Assembly (NCBI GenBank): GCA_902788865.1 | Contig: CADALZ010000013.1 | Location: 1-56,445 of the forward strand | Direction: 5' to 3' | Source: an uncultured Bacteroidales bacterium | Lineage (GTDB): Bacteria; Bacteroidota; Bacteroidia; Bacteroidales; Bacteroidaceae | DNA length: 56,445 nucleotides | Shown here: positions 1 through 9,535 of the stretch, piece after piece | How positions within the stretch are numbered: position 1 is the first letter of the stretch | Layout of the letters: each line of letters starts with the position of its first letter | Notes under the pieces: generated by a model | What the model was told of the DNA's origin: nothing | Seen by the model: the letters and a program-made list of their open reading frames with translations, nothing else | The model's database searches: none | Program-made: the position numbers and the translations under genes

Positions 1-1047
1 CAATATGAAGGCACAGTGATAGCTGTGACGCACGACCGCTACTTCCTTGACCATGTGGCAGGCTGGATTTTGGAACTCGATCGTGGTGAGGGCATCCCTT
101 GGAAGGGCAACTATAGCAGCTGGCTGGAGCAGAAGACACTGCGCATGGCCCAAGAGGAAAAAACGGAAAGCAAACGTCGCAAAACCCTGCAGCGTGAGTT
201 GGAGTGGGTACGCATGGCACCCAAGGCTCGCCAAGCTAAGGGTAAGGCCCGTTTGAACTCCTATGAGAAACTGCTCAACGAGGATGTGCGCCAGAAGGAA
301 GAAAAACTGGAAATCTTCATCCCTAATGGTCCGCGTCTGGGCAATAAAGTCATTGAGGCTCAGCATGTGAAGAAAGCCTTTGGAGACAAGCTGCTCTTTG
401 ATGACCTGAACTTCATGCTTCCGCCAAATGGCATTGTGGGTGTGATAGGTCCCAATGGTGCTGGTAAGACCACTCTGTTCCGTCTGATTATGGGTTTGGA
501 GCAGCCCGATGGTGGCACGTTCGAGGTAGGTGAGACGGTGAAGCTTGCCTACGTGGATCAGCAGCATAAGAGCATAGACCCTAACAAGACGGTTTATGAG
601 GTTATCTCTGGTGGTACGGAGCTCATACGTATGGGAGGCAAGGATGTAAATGCCCGTGCCTATCTGAGCCGTTTCAATTTCAGCGGCGTGGATCAGCAGA
701 AACTCTGTGGCGTACTCAGTGGTGGTGAGCGTAACCGACTGCAACTGGCCTTGGCACTCAAGGAAGAAGGCAACGTGCTGCTGCTCGATGAGCCTACCAA
801 TGACATTGATGTGAATACCCTTCGTGCTTTGGAGGAAGGTCTGGAAGATTTTGCAGGCTGTGCCGTAATCATCAGCCACGACCGCTGGTTCCTTGATCGT
901 ATCTGTACGCATATCCTTGCATTCGAAGGAAACTCAAATGTTTTCTTCTTCGAAGGATCCTACTCCGAGTATGAGGAAAACAAGCTGAAACGTTTAGGAA
1001 AAGAGGAGCCTACGCGCGTGCGCTATAGAAAACTTACTCAAGATTGA
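1..1047 (+). CDS. ettA: Energy-dependent translational throttle protein EttA (ABC-F), 3' part only
   Basis: The reading frame is open from base 1, so the N-terminal ABC domain lies outside the window; 348 residues remain. EttA is a soluble ABC-F ATPase that binds the ribosomal E site and gates entry into elongation according to the ATP/ADP ratio. Visible parts are the end of ABC1 with its H-switch (VTHDRYFLDHV) and the EttA-typical stretch WILELDRGEGIPW, a basic inter-domain linker, and the complete ABC2 domain: Walker A GPNGAGKTT at nt 448-474, signature LSGGERNR, Walker B LLLDEPTNDID and H-switch ISHDRWFLDR. The similarity to E. coli EttA continues to the C-terminal tail rich in basic residues. 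No terminator is visible before the next promoter at 1092. Confidence 0.95.
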   Translation, partial: QYEGTVIAVTHDRYFLDHVAGWILELDRGEGIPWKGNYSSWLEQKTLRMAQEEKTESKRRKTLQRELEWVRMAPKARQAKGKARLNSYEKLLNEDVRQKEEKLEIFIPNGPRLGNKVIEAQHVKKAFGDKLLFDDLNFMLPPNGIVGVIGPNGAGKTTLFRLIMGLEQPDGGTFEVGETVKLAYVDQQHKSIDPNKTVYEVISGGTELIRMGGKDVNARAYLSRFNFSGVDQQKLCGVLSGGERNRLQLALALKEEGNVLLLDEPTNDIDVNTLRALEEGLEDFAGCAVIISHDRWFLDRICTHILAFEGNSNVFFFEGSYSEYEENKLKRLGKEEPTRVRYRKLTQD

Positions 1048-1091
1048 TAAAAAAGTTGGCCGTAGATGCGTTAAAATCTCTGAAAAAGTTT

Positions 1092-1099
1092 TACCTTTG
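1092..1099 (+). promoter_or_regulatory. Bacteroides-type -7 element, TonB receptor gene
   Basis: TAccTTTG matches the Bacteroidetes -7 consensus TAnnTTTG and lies 40 nt before the ATG at 1139. No convincing -33 TTTG is seen at the expected distance. Confidence 0.6.
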
Positions 1100-1138
1100 C
1101 GGCCTAAATATCATAAACCTTCATTAAACATTTTAATT

Positions 1139-4100
1139 ATGTCGAAACAATTAAGAATGCTGATGCTTGCAGTGATGGCTCTGTTCATCACAGTAGGTGT
1201 ACAGGCACAGATTACTACGGCTGCCATGGGTGGTCGAGTGATTGATGACACTGGTGAGGCTGTGATTGGCGCATCTGTACGCGCTGTACACGAGCCTTCT
1301 GGTTCAGTTTATGGCGCTGTCACCAATGTAGACGGCCGTTATTCCATTCAAGGTATGCGTACCGGCGGTCCTTACACCGTGACCGTTTCTTACGTAGGTT
1401 ATACTACCAAGACCTTCTCGAACCTGACTATGCAGCTCGGTGAGGTGTTCAACCTGAACGTTGACCTCTCAGAGAACGTTGCACAGCTGGGTGAGGTGGT
1501 AGTGACTGCCACTGCTTCTAAGTTTGCTGCTGAGAAGACAGGTGCTGTGACCAACATCAATCAGAATACTCTGGTTAATCTGCCTACAGTGAGCCGTAGC
1601 ATCTCTGACGTGGTGCGTATGTCTCCTTATTCTGGCGGTGGCATGAGCTTCGCTGGTGGTGACGGTCGTTCCACCAATTTCACCGTGGATGGTGCTAATT
1701 TCAACAACAACTTCGGTTTGAGCTCTGCTCTGCCTGGTGGTGGTACTCCTATCTCTATCGATGCTATCGAGGAAATGCAGGTGGTGGTGACTCCGTTCGA
1801 CGTGCGTCAGACCAACTTTATCGGTGGTGGTGTGAATGCCGTAACCAAGTCTGGTACCAACACATTCAAGGGTACTGCTTACACCTATTATAAGAGTGAG
1901 AACCTCCATGGCACTCGTCTGGCTGGTCAGGATGCAGCTCGTGCACGTGATCGTCAGTATGTATATGGTGCTACACTGGGTGGCCCTATCATCAAGAACA
2001 AGTTGTTCTTCTTCGTAAATGCTGAATACACCAAGACTCCTGGCGTGGTGAATCGCTGGAGAGCTTCTGCTGATGGTGTGGCTGACAAGACCAACTACAT
2101 TTCTCGTACTACTCTGTCAGACATGCAGCGCGTAAGCGATTTCGTGAAGCAGAAGTATGGTTATGACACAGGTTCTTACACTAACTTCCCTGCCGATGAG
2201 AGCAACAAGAAGTTGCTGGCTCGTATCGACTGGAACATCACGCAGGATCACCACCTGGCAGTGCGCTACAACTACACGAAGAACACTGCTTGGAACTCTA
2301 CTAATGGTAACTCTTCAAACACAGGTTACCGCCTGTATGGTATGGATCGTCTGTCAGAATACTCTATGGCTTTTGCTAACTCTATGTATTCTATGGACAA
2401 TGTGGTGAAGACTATTTCTGCTGACTTGAACAGCCACTTCGGTAGCAATATCTCCAACCAGCTGCTCTTCACTTACACCAAGATTGATGATATCCGTGGT
2501 TCTAACTCTGCTCCATTCCCATTCATCGACATCATGAATGGCTATACTACCTCTGCAGATGGCACAGTGACTCAGACTTTGGAGCCTTACATGTCATTAG
2601 GCTATGAGCTGTTCACTTGGAATAATGGTGTGCATAACAATGTGACAACCATCACTGATAACTTCACTGCTTATCTGGGCGCCCACAAGCTGACCGCAGG
2701 TTTCAGCTTCGAGCATCAGATGGCAAACAACGCCTATATGCGTAATGGTACAGGTTACTACCGCTATCGTTCTCTTGATGATTTCCTGAACAGCGCTGCT
2801 CCTGAAGCTGTGGCTCTGACCTATGGCTATGATGGTGAGAAGAATCCTGCTGCTCAGGTGCGTTTCAACCAGTATGGCCTCTATGCTCAGGATGAATGGA
2901 GCTTAGGTAACAACCTGAAGCTTACGGGTGGTATCCGCTTCGATAACATCAGCTTCAACAATGATGATGTGATGACTAACAATGCTATTCTTGCTCTTGA
3001 TTATGGTGGCAAGAAGGTAGATACAGGTGCTTGGCCTAAGACCAACATCCAGATTTCGCCTCGCTTTGGCTTCACTTGGGACGTATTTGGAGACAAGCGT
3101 CTGAAGATTCGCGGTGGTACGGGTCTGTTCGCAGGTCGTCTGCCTCTGGTATTCTTCACTAACATGCCAACCAACTCCAACATGGTGCAGTATGGCCCTT
3201 ACAGCATCAATACCAAATATAATAATGGCGTAGTAACTAGCCGTGATCCAAAGCTGGATCAGTTTGCTGGTCGCATCGTGACAGATGTCAATGAGATGAT
3301 TTCTATCCTCGGTACTCCTACCACTATCAGTCCTGCTGATGGCGCTGTGGGTAATGAGGTAAATGGTGTGGCTCATAACTTTAAGATGCCACAGGTTTGG
3401 AAGTCTTCTATCGGTATTGACTATCAAGTGCCTGTAAGTTTCCCATTGACGGTAACTGGTGAGTTCAACTATACTGACAATATCAATGCAGTTCGCTTGA
3501 TCAACTGGAACATCAACGAAAGTGCTCTTACTGAACGTTTCCAAGGTGCAGACAATCGTTTGATTTATCCAAGCAACTATACCTATAATAGGACTAATGC
3601 TTTCGTGCTGAGCAATACTCACAAGGGCTATGGCTGGACGGCTAACATCACCGTGAATGCTACTCCTCTCGAGAACCTCGACATCATGGCTGCTTACACG
3701 CACACTGTGATGAAGGAAGTAACAGGTATGCCTGGTTCAAACGCCACTTCAGCATGGCAGGGTCTTTATACTGTAGATGGTCCTAACTTTGCTAAGCTTC
3801 AGAATTCACAGTATGTGACTCCTGACCGTCTGATTGCTTCTGTAACTTATACTTATAATAAGGATCACTTCTCACTGTTCTATACTGGCTATTCATACAA
3901 TGGCTATAGCTACTGCTATAGCAATGATATGAACGGTGATGGCATCGGTAATGACCTGATGTACATCCCACGCAATGACAGTGAGATCAACTTCGTGAAC
4001 GATGCTGACCGTGCTGACTTCTGGGCATTCGTAGAGCAGGATAAGTATCTGAAGAACCACAAGGGTGAATATGCTGAGGCATACAGCGCTCGTGCTCCTT

Positions 4101-4420
4101 GGGTACATCAGTTCGACTTCCGTTGGGCACACGACTTCACTCTGAAGGTGGGTAATACCGATCATCGTCTGCAGCTCTCTGCCGATGTAGAGAATATTGG
4201 TAACCTGCTGCATTCTTCTTGGGGTGTGCCTAAGTTCTTCTCTGCAGAGACTAACAACGGTCGTATCCTGAAGTATGAGGGTAAGGATGCCAACAACGTA
4301 CCTACTTTCTCACTCTATCGTGACAAGAACGGTGTGGCTCCTAAGAAGACTTGGGACTACAACCGTGCTTACGACAATGCATGGCGCATCCAGCTTGGTG
4401 TGAAGTACTACTTCAACTAA
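1139..4420 (+). CDS. Oar-like TonB-dependent outer-membrane receptor with carboxypeptidase-regulatory-like domain
   Basis: The product has 1093 residues. A signal peptide (MSKQLRMLMLAVMALF, then VQAQ) is followed by a CarboxypepD_reg-like beta-sandwich (about residues 27-110), a plug (about 115-230, with TVDGANFNNNFGLS and VTKSGTNTFKGTAY) and a large beta-barrel ending in VKYYFN, a typical C-terminal barrel strand with terminal aromatic residue. Plug spacing and barrel fit the Oar family rather than SusC: the long SusC motifs and a neighbouring susD gene are absent. It is presumably a TonB-powered importer, or an outer-membrane protein involved in adhesion or secretion; the ligand cannot be told. 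Open frame extends up to a TTG at 1097, but that overlaps the promoter, so the ATG at 1139 was chosen. It is monocistronic, with a strong terminator at 4442. Confidence 0.88.
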   Translation: MSKQLRMLMLAVMALFITVGVQAQITTAAMGGRVIDDTGEAVIGASVRAVHEPSGSVYGAVTNVDGRYSIQGMRTGGPYTVTVSYVGYTTKTFSNLTMQLGEVFNLNVDLSENVAQLGEVVVTATASKFAAEKTGAVTNINQNTLVNLPTVSRSISDVVRMSPYSGGGMSFAGGDGRSTNFTVDGANFNNNFGLSSALPGGGTPISIDAIEEMQVVVTPFDVRQTNFIGGGVNAVTKSGTNTFKGTAYTYYKSENLHGTRLAGQDAARARDRQYVYGATLGGPIIKNKLFFFVNAEYTKTPGVVNRWRASADGVADKTNYISRTTLSDMQRVSDFVKQKYGYDTGSYTNFPADESNKKLLARIDWNITQDHHLAVRYNYTKNTAWNSTNGNSSNTGYRLYGMDRLSEYSMAFANSMYSMDNVVKTISADLNSHFGSNISNQLLFTYTKIDDIRGSNSAPFPFIDIMNGYTTSADGTVTQTLEPYMSLGYELFTWNNGVHNNVTTITDNFTAYLGAHKLTAGFSFEHQMANNAYMRNGTGYYRYRSLDDFLNSAAPEAVALTYGYDGEKNPAAQVRFNQYGLYAQDEWSLGNNLKLTGGIRFDNISFNNDDVMTNNAILALDYGGKKVDTGAWPKTNIQISPRFGFTWDVFGDKRLKIRGGTGLFAGRLPLVFFTNMPTNSNMVQYGPYSINTKYNNGVVTSRDPKLDQFAGRIVTDVNEMISILGTPTTISPADGAVGNEVNGVAHNFKMPQVWKSSIGIDYQVPVSFPLTVTGEFNYTDNINAVRLINWNINESALTERFQGADNRLIYPSNYTYNRTNAFVLSNTHKGYGWTANITVNATPLENLDIMAAYTHTVMKEVTGMPGSNATSAWQGLYTVDGPNFAKLQNSQYVTPDRLIASVTYTYNKDHFSLFYTGYSYNGYSYCYSNDMNGDGIGNDLMYIPRNDSEINFVNDADRADFWAFVEQDKYLKNHKGEYAEAYSARAPWVHQFDFRWAHDFTLKVGNTDHRLQLSADVENIGNLLHSSWGVPKFFSAETNNGRILKYEGKDANNVPTFSLYRDKNGVAPKKTWDYNRAYDNAWRIQLGVKYYFN

Positions 4421-4441
4421 TCCTTGGAGAATAGATAAATG

Positions 4442-4479
4442 AAATCAGCCATCCCATGTGGGGTGGCTGATTTTTTTTT
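4442..4479 (+). terminator. Rho-independent terminator of the Oar-like gene
   Basis: A 14-bp stem (4442-4455 with 4460-4473, one G-T pair) with loop ATGT is followed by an uninterrupted T run to 4479. It lies 22 nt after the receptor stop codon. Confidence 0.9.
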
Positions 4480-4496
4480 CTCTAACACAGGAAAAC

Positions 4497-4540
4497 TTTT
4501 TTCTGTGCACAGGAACAAATGTTCGTGTGCGCAAGCGCAA
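4497..4540 (-). repeat. Dispersed intergenic repeat, copy 1
   Basis: Read on the minus strand these 44 nt match 20477-20520 on the plus strand without gaps at 37 of 44 positions. Shared blocks are TTGCGC-TGCGCACA, AACATTT and GCACAGAAAAAA. The element sits just past the stop codon of the dehydrogenase gene and before the receptor terminator. It does not look coding; see findings. Confidence 0.65.
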
Positions 4541-4544
4541 AAAC

Positions 4545-5501
4545 TTACTTGTTCACCACATTGATTGGTTGCCCATTCAGGAAGGCTTGCAGATTGTCTA
4601 TGGTCATCTGCATCAAGCGGATGCGGGCATCTTTTGTGGCCCAAGCGATGTGTGGCGTGATGTAGCAGTTGCGTGCGGTAAGCAGCGGATTGTCTGCCTT
4701 GGCAGGTTCTTCAGAAAGTACATCTACGCCAGCTGCATAAATAGTGCCATTGTTCAACGCATCTGCAAGGTCTTGCTCATTCACCACAGGACCACGACTG
4801 GTATTGATCAGTATGGCAGTAGGTTTCATAGTCTTCAAGCGCTCTGCATTCACCAAATTGTTTGTAGCTGGAGTCAGTGGACAATGCAGGGATATGATAT
4901 CACACTCACGGAACAGCTCATCAAGTTCCATCTTGTGGATCTCAGGAGGCAGCTGGAAGTGCGACTTGCTGGTATAGGCAAATACCTCCATGCCAAAGCC
5001 GATGGCGATGCGGGCCACAGCCTTGCCGATGTTGCCCAGACCTACGATACCTATCTTCTTGCGGTGCAGCTCCATGAGCTGTGTGTCTTGATAGCTGAAG
5101 TCGGGGTTACGGCTCCATACGCCAGCACGTGCCTCATCTGTATAATGCTGCACGCTGTTGGTGATGTTCAGCAGGTGTGCAAAAACCATCTGAGCCACAG
5201 AGTTGGTGCTGTAGGCAGGAATGTTGGTCACCACCACACCGTGTGCCTTGGCAGCCTCTGTGTCGATGATGTTATAGCCCGTGGCCAGCACACCGATGTA
5301 TTTCAAGTTGGGCAGTTTCTCAAAATCTTCTGCACAGAAAGGCACTTTATTTGTAAGCACTATTTCTGCATCCTTCACTCGCTCCAACTTCTCAGTGGGA
5401 GCAGTACGGTCGTAGATGGTGCATTCACCTAAAGCTTCTGCACCCTCCCAAGAAAGGTCGCCAGGATTTCCGGCATAACCGTCTAATACTACAATCTTCA
5501 T
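4545..5501 (-). CDS. D-isomer-specific 2-hydroxyacid dehydrogenase (glycerate dehydrogenase-like)
   Basis: The 318-residue cytosolic NAD(P)-dependent oxidoreductase interconverts a 2-oxoacid and a D-2-hydroxyacid. The Rossmann signature GLGNIG (about residues 152-157) sits in the NAD domain, the substrate-binding Arg is in INTSRGPVVNE (about 233), and the catalytic His is in ITPHIAWAT (about 283). Length fits the family. The sequence style resembles hydroxypyruvate reductase/glycerate dehydrogenase more than SerA, because there is no ACT domain, but the substrate cannot be fixed from sequence. It is the last gene of a minus-strand run DUF5686-rarA-dehydrogenase; the 60-nt gap to rarA is filled by heptad repeats. 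Confidence 0.88.
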   Translation of the reverse strand: MKIVVLDGYAGNPGDLSWEGAEALGECTIYDRTAPTEKLERVKDAEIVLTNKVPFCAEDFEKLPNLKYIGVLATGYNIIDTEAAKAHGVVVTNIPAYSTNSVAQMVFAHLLNITNSVQHYTDEARAGVWSRNPDFSYQDTQLMELHRKKIGIVGLGNIGKAVARIAIGFGMEVFAYTSKSHFQLPPEIHKMELDELFRECDIISLHCPLTPATNNLVNAERLKTMKPTAILINTSRGPVVNEQDLADALNNGTIYAAGVDVLSEEPAKADNPLLTARNCYITPHIAWATKDARIRLMQMTIDNLQAFLNGQPINVVNK

Positions 5502-5510
5502 TTCTTTTAC

Positions 5511-5547
5511 AATTATGAATTATAAATTATGAATTATGAATTATGAA
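5511..5547. repeat. Tandem heptamer repeat (AATTATG type)
   Basis: About five copies of a 7-bp unit, TTCATAA read on the minus strand, with one variant, fill the gap between rarA and the dehydrogenase gene and end about 10 nt before the latter's start. The unit contains TAA, so the tract places a stop in all three minus-strand frames. Confidence 0.8.
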
Positions 5548-5561
5548 CTTACATAATTCCG

Positions 5562-6836
5562 TCAATATTTCTTATTATCTCCCCAAAGCAACTTCATGCG
5601 CTCTTTGAGCTTGGCTTCCTGAGCATTTTCCTGTGGATTCCAGAGCACCTGGCCAATAAGCTGATCGGGCAGGTACTGCTGCTGCACGAAGTGGCCAGGG
5701 AAGTCGTGGGCATACTTATAGTCCTTGCCATAGCCCAGCTCCTCCATCAGTCCAGTTGGTGCATTGCGCAGGTGTAGTGGCACAGGCAGATTTCCCGTTT
5801 GCTTCACAGTACTCAACGCCTTGTCTATGCCCAGATAGGCCGAGTTGCTCTTCGGACTCGTGGCCAGATAGACCGTTGTCTCAGCCAGAGGGATGCGCCC
5901 TTCGGGCCACCCTATCTTCATGATGACATCAAAGCAGGCGTTAGCCAGAAGCAGTGCATTAGGGTTGGCCAGTCCGATGTCTTCAGCAGCAGAGATCACC
6001 AGTCGGCGGGCTATGAAGGCAGGGTCTTCGCCACCCTCCACCATGCGAGCCAGCCAGTAGAGAGCACCGTCTGGGTCGCTTCCCCTTATGCTCTTGATGA
6101 AGGCAGAGATGATGTCGTAGTGCATTTCTCCGTCTTTGTCGTAAGCCAACGGATTCTGTTGCAGTCTATTGGTCACTATCTCGTCATTGATTTCTACAGG
6201 TTCATCCTCACCTACAGCCTGCACCACAAGTTCCAGGATGTTGAGCAACTTGCGTGCATCACCACCGCTGAAGCGGAGTAGGGCGTTAGTCTCCTTCACC
6301 TCGATGTGGTGCTTTTTCAGTTCTGTATCTTGTGTGATGGCACGGTTCATCAACTCTATTAAATCGGCCTTTTCCAGTGATTTCAGCACATAGACTTGGC
6401 AACGGGAGAGCAGTGGGCGTATGACCTCAAAAGAGGGATTTTCCGTTGTGGCACCTATCAGCGTGATGGTGCCTTGCTCCACAGCTCCCAGCAGCGAGTC
6501 TTGTTGCGACTTGCTGAAACGGTGTATCTCATCAATGAACAGGATGGGGTTGGCCTGCGAGAAGAAGCGATTGCTTCGTGCGCGCTCTATCACCTCACGC
6601 ACCTCTTTCACGCCGCTGGTCACAGCACTCAGCGTGTAGAATGGTGTCTCTAATTTGTGGGCGATGATTTGTGCCAAGGTGGTTTTTCCCACCCCAGGAG
6701 GGCCCCATAAAATAAAAGAGGAGATATGCCCAGAGTCTATCATCTGGCGCAAAACAGCTCCAGGACCTACCAGATGCTTCTGTCCGATATAGTCGTCGAG
6801 GGTCTTGGGGCGTAGTCTTTCTGCCAGTGGTTGCAT
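5562..6836 (-). CDS. rarA: Replication-associated recombination protein A (RarA/MgsA), AAA+ ATPase
   Basis: The 424-residue cytosolic AAA+ ATPase acts on stalled replication forks together with SSB; it is related to clamp loaders and Mgs1/WRNIP1. The protein starts with the family-typical LAERLRPKTLDDYIGQ, then Walker A WGPPGVGKTT (about residues 44-53), Walker B LFIDEIHRF (about 96-104), sensor 1 IGATTENPSFEV and an Arg finger region LLSRCQVY. The C-terminal MgsA domain contains ARRLVISAAEDIG and ends before a Lys-rich tail. Length is normal. Its start lies 13 nt past the end of the DUF5686 gene on the same strand, so the two may be cotranscribed. Confidence 0.96.
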   Translation of the reverse strand: MQPLAERLRPKTLDDYIGQKHLVGPGAVLRQMIDSGHISSFILWGPPGVGKTTLAQIIAHKLETPFYTLSAVTSGVKEVREVIERARSNRFFSQANPILFIDEIHRFSKSQQDSLLGAVEQGTITLIGATTENPSFEVIRPLLSRCQVYVLKSLEKADLIELMNRAITQDTELKKHHIEVKETNALLRFSGGDARKLLNILELVVQAVGEDEPVEINDEIVTNRLQQNPLAYDKDGEMHYDIISAFIKSIRGSDPDGALYWLARMVEGGEDPAFIARRLVISAAEDIGLANPNALLLANACFDVIMKIGWPEGRIPLAETTVYLATSPKSNSAYLGIDKALSTVKQTGNLPVPLHLRNAPTGLMEELGYGKDYKYAHDFPGHFVQQQYLPDQLIGQVLWNPQENAQEAKLKERMKLLWGDNKKY

Positions 6837-6849
6837 AGCTCGTAATCTA

Positions 6850-9435
6850 TTAGAATACCATCATTACCATGAATCGGATGCCATCCTTCTTCACTCCAGG
6901 AATATCTGTATAGGTCAGGCGACGTACATATTCCACATGCAGGAGCTTGAAGATGTTGTAGATACCTACGCTGGCCTCTACATATGGTGTCTCTCCCATG
7001 ATATAGCTAGTCACCTGTCCATCACGCATAGGGAAGAGGTAGAGGTCTTTGTTACCCATGTAGGGATTATTCTTGTCCGTCAGCTTTCCATAGAGCACGT
7101 TCACCTTGAACATTTCACGCCACTTCAGCTTCTTCAGAAGCGGGATGCGGTTGAAGAGCTTTCCATTGAGGTCGTAAACCAGGTGCAGGGAAGCATAGCG
7201 GTCGTTCAGGAACTCCATGTTATTAATTAAGGAGTAGGTCTGCGTATTATACTGGTTGATGTACGACAGGTTGGCCTGTGGCAGGTTCAGCAGAGGGAAT
7301 GGTACCTTGTTCCATTGGGCACCACCACGCAGTGTCACATCCAGCTTGCCCCAAGAACCAAACCACCAGCGCTTACGTATGCTGGCCTCTGTGAGGTTGA
7401 AGTTATAGTCGCCTCCTAAGATGCCTTTGAAACCAGCCGTGTGTGATACCGAGAATACTGGCGCATCCAGTGATACTGGGATACGGCGCTGCTTGGTATT
7501 CACATAGGTCTCGCCAGGTGCATAGCGCAGCGTGACACCAACCTCCGCTGTGGTCATATCCTTCACGCGGGTATTCTGTTCGCTCCATTCACCAGGCACA
7601 GGACCGTCGTTCAGGTAGTAGGCCAAGGCTCCTGTTGGCTCGTCGTTGCGGTGGCGGGCCATCGCCTTTACGGAGAAGCCAGAGTTGGTCTCCAACTCAT
7701 AGTTGAGTGATGCCTCACGGATGTAAGACATCTGGTCCACCTTGGTCCACTTCATGCCTACGAACACATTATCCTTATCTGTATCGAGGAACTTATCCAT
7801 TGGTGACATCACGTCATACTGATACTTGAAAGCGATATAGTGCTTAGGGAACTCCCACAGCACATACTCACGCTTATTGAATGAGTAGGCAGCCTGTCCC
7901 TGATAGAACCACTTCTTGTCCTTGAAACCATAGGCTCCGTAGCCACTGAAGTTCCAGTGCGGGTGGAAGTTGCCTGTGGTGAGTCCGCTCAGACGCAGAC
8001 GCATGCCATTGACATAGTTACTGGTGATGGTGGTATTGATAGGGCCTAAGTCGAACTTACTTGGATGCTTTCGGCCTCCCGTCTCCACAAAGTTCTCAAT
8101 CAATGCCTTAGCTCCAAAAATCACATACTTGAAGCCAGGCAGCTGTTCCAGACGGTTCATGAAGAGGTCCATGCTGCTCTCCGTCTTGGTGAGTGGCACT
8201 TGGCGCACCTCTGCCCAATATTCATCACTCTTGTTCATCATGTTGGCCTCCTTGATGACCTCGCCTCCGCCCAAGCGGAATAGACGTGGTTCAATGGCCT
8301 CGAAGTTGTACTTGGTGTATTTGGTGGTACGCTCCACCTCAAATTCGCCCACGCCAGACATCAATGCCAGCTCCACCGTCATGTCATCATCCGTCAGTAC
8401 CCAAGTGCTGTCTGGCAGTTGTTCGTAGTTCTGCACAATGTCCAGATGCTCCACGAAGTTCACACCTGTCTTCTTAGGTAGATTCATCGTGGCACGCTTC
8501 ACGGCATACGTAGAGTCACGCGCCACATAGAGATGCCCCGTGAAGCCGAAGTCCTGTGGGTTCTGTGGCACGAAGGAGAGGTGGACGCACTCTGTGCCAT
8601 CTACCTGAATGGTATCTTCCAGATAATATTGGTAGAAAGTGATGGCACCACGTCCTATAGGGCTGACAAACTGGCGTTGCAGCAGGCGTATGTCATCGTC
8701 GTAGATGTTGATGTCAGAGAATACATCCGTCAGAATGGTACCCATCATATCGCCCGTGCTGAAGAACTCATCTACACCCGAGGAGTTCATGCCCTCGATG
8801 ATGGTCTTCTTACTCTTAGGCGACTTACGATAGATGGTGCGAGAACCTGTTTCCTTTACAGACACAGGAAGGATTTGCTTACCCGTCTTAGGAGATACCT
8901 CTACTTGGTCTTTGAAAAAAGCAAACCTCTTGTAGATGCCCTTCTCCAACTTCTCGTTGGTCACATCGTTGATGGACATCTTCATCTTCTCGTATTTCTG
9001 ATAGGAATAGTAATCGTTGTCCTCCAGCTTATTGCCCTTTTTGTGTGCAATCACCTTGCGCATGAATTCCACAGCAGGGTTATTTCGGCGAGAATAGCGT
9101 GCGCGACGAGTCACCACCACCTCGGCCAGTTCGGTAGCCTCAGGTGCCAGTGCTATGTTCAATATGCGTTGACCAGGTTCCAGCGTCACGTCTTTCGTCT
9201 TATAGCCAATAGAAGAAAAACGCAGCACCGTCCATCCACGATGTGCCTCTACAGTAAACTCGCCATCGTTGTTGGTGATGGCACCCACACCTTTGCCTGG
9301 ATATTGCACGGTGACGTAGAGCAAAGGCTCATGAGTGATAGAGTCTGTCACCACACCCTTAATCTGCGCTTGAGTACCCAGCGAGATAAGCAAGAGGGAT
9401 AAGAGGATATATAATCTTATTAAGTTTGGTTTCAT
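6850..9435 (-). CDS. DUF5686 outer-membrane protein with CarboxypepD_reg-like N-terminus
   Basis: The 861-residue exported protein has a signal peptide (MKPNLIRLYILLSLLL to TQAQ), a CarboxypepD_reg-like domain (about residues 25-105: VTDSITHEPLLYVTVQYPG, NDGEFTVEAHRG), then the DUF5686 region, which is predicted to form an outer-membrane barrel. It ends in FMVMMVF, a pattern of alternating hydrophobic residues with terminal Phe as expected for a barrel strand. The family is common in Bacteroidetes and its function is not established. The open frame extends 17 codons further upstream, but that part overlaps the -7 element at 9454-9461 and breaks the signal peptide, so the ATG at 9435 was chosen. 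Confidence 0.85.
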   Translation of the reverse strand: MKPNLIRLYILLSLLLISLGTQAQIKGVVTDSITHEPLLYVTVQYPGKGVGAITNNDGEFTVEAHRGWTVLRFSSIGYKTKDVTLEPGQRILNIALAPEATELAEVVVTRRARYSRRNNPAVEFMRKVIAHKKGNKLEDNDYYSYQKYEKMKMSINDVTNEKLEKGIYKRFAFFKDQVEVSPKTGKQILPVSVKETGSRTIYRKSPKSKKTIIEGMNSSGVDEFFSTGDMMGTILTDVFSDINIYDDDIRLLQRQFVSPIGRGAITFYQYYLEDTIQVDGTECVHLSFVPQNPQDFGFTGHLYVARDSTYAVKRATMNLPKKTGVNFVEHLDIVQNYEQLPDSTWVLTDDDMTVELALMSGVGEFEVERTTKYTKYNFEAIEPRLFRLGGGEVIKEANMMNKSDEYWAEVRQVPLTKTESSMDLFMNRLEQLPGFKYVIFGAKALIENFVETGGRKHPSKFDLGPINTTITSNYVNGMRLRLSGLTTGNFHPHWNFSGYGAYGFKDKKWFYQGQAAYSFNKREYVLWEFPKHYIAFKYQYDVMSPMDKFLDTDKDNVFVGMKWTKVDQMSYIREASLNYELETNSGFSVKAMARHRNDEPTGALAYYLNDGPVPGEWSEQNTRVKDMTTAEVGVTLRYAPGETYVNTKQRRIPVSLDAPVFSVSHTAGFKGILGGDYNFNLTEASIRKRWWFGSWGKLDVTLRGGAQWNKVPFPLLNLPQANLSYINQYNTQTYSLINNMEFLNDRYASLHLVYDLNGKLFNRIPLLKKLKWREMFKVNVLYGKLTDKNNPYMGNKDLYLFPMRDGQVTSYIMGETPYVEASVGIYNIFKLLHVEYVRRLTYTDIPGVKKDGIRFMVMMVF

Positions 9436-9453
9436 GTCTAAGCGTTTAGCACG

Positions 9454-9461
9454 CAAAAATA
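9454..9461 (-). promoter_or_regulatory. -7 element for the DUF5686-rarA transcript
   Basis: TAttTTTG on the minus strand, 18 nt upstream of the chosen ATG at 9435. Confidence 0.5.
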
Positions 9462-9535
9462 ATAAATATAATGTAAAGCCTCGCATACTTTGGTTAAAAT
9501 CGAGGCATGTTTAACTACTTATTAAGATTTGCGGC

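Noticed and set aside
1097-1138. Upstream TTG start for the Oar-like receptor
   Set aside because: It lies within the -7 element TAccTTTG, and the downstream ATG begins a proper signal peptide.
5516-5560. Heptad tract before the dehydrogenase considered as an attachment site
   Set aside because: No tRNA, integrase or second copy flanks it; it is a simple tandem repeat.
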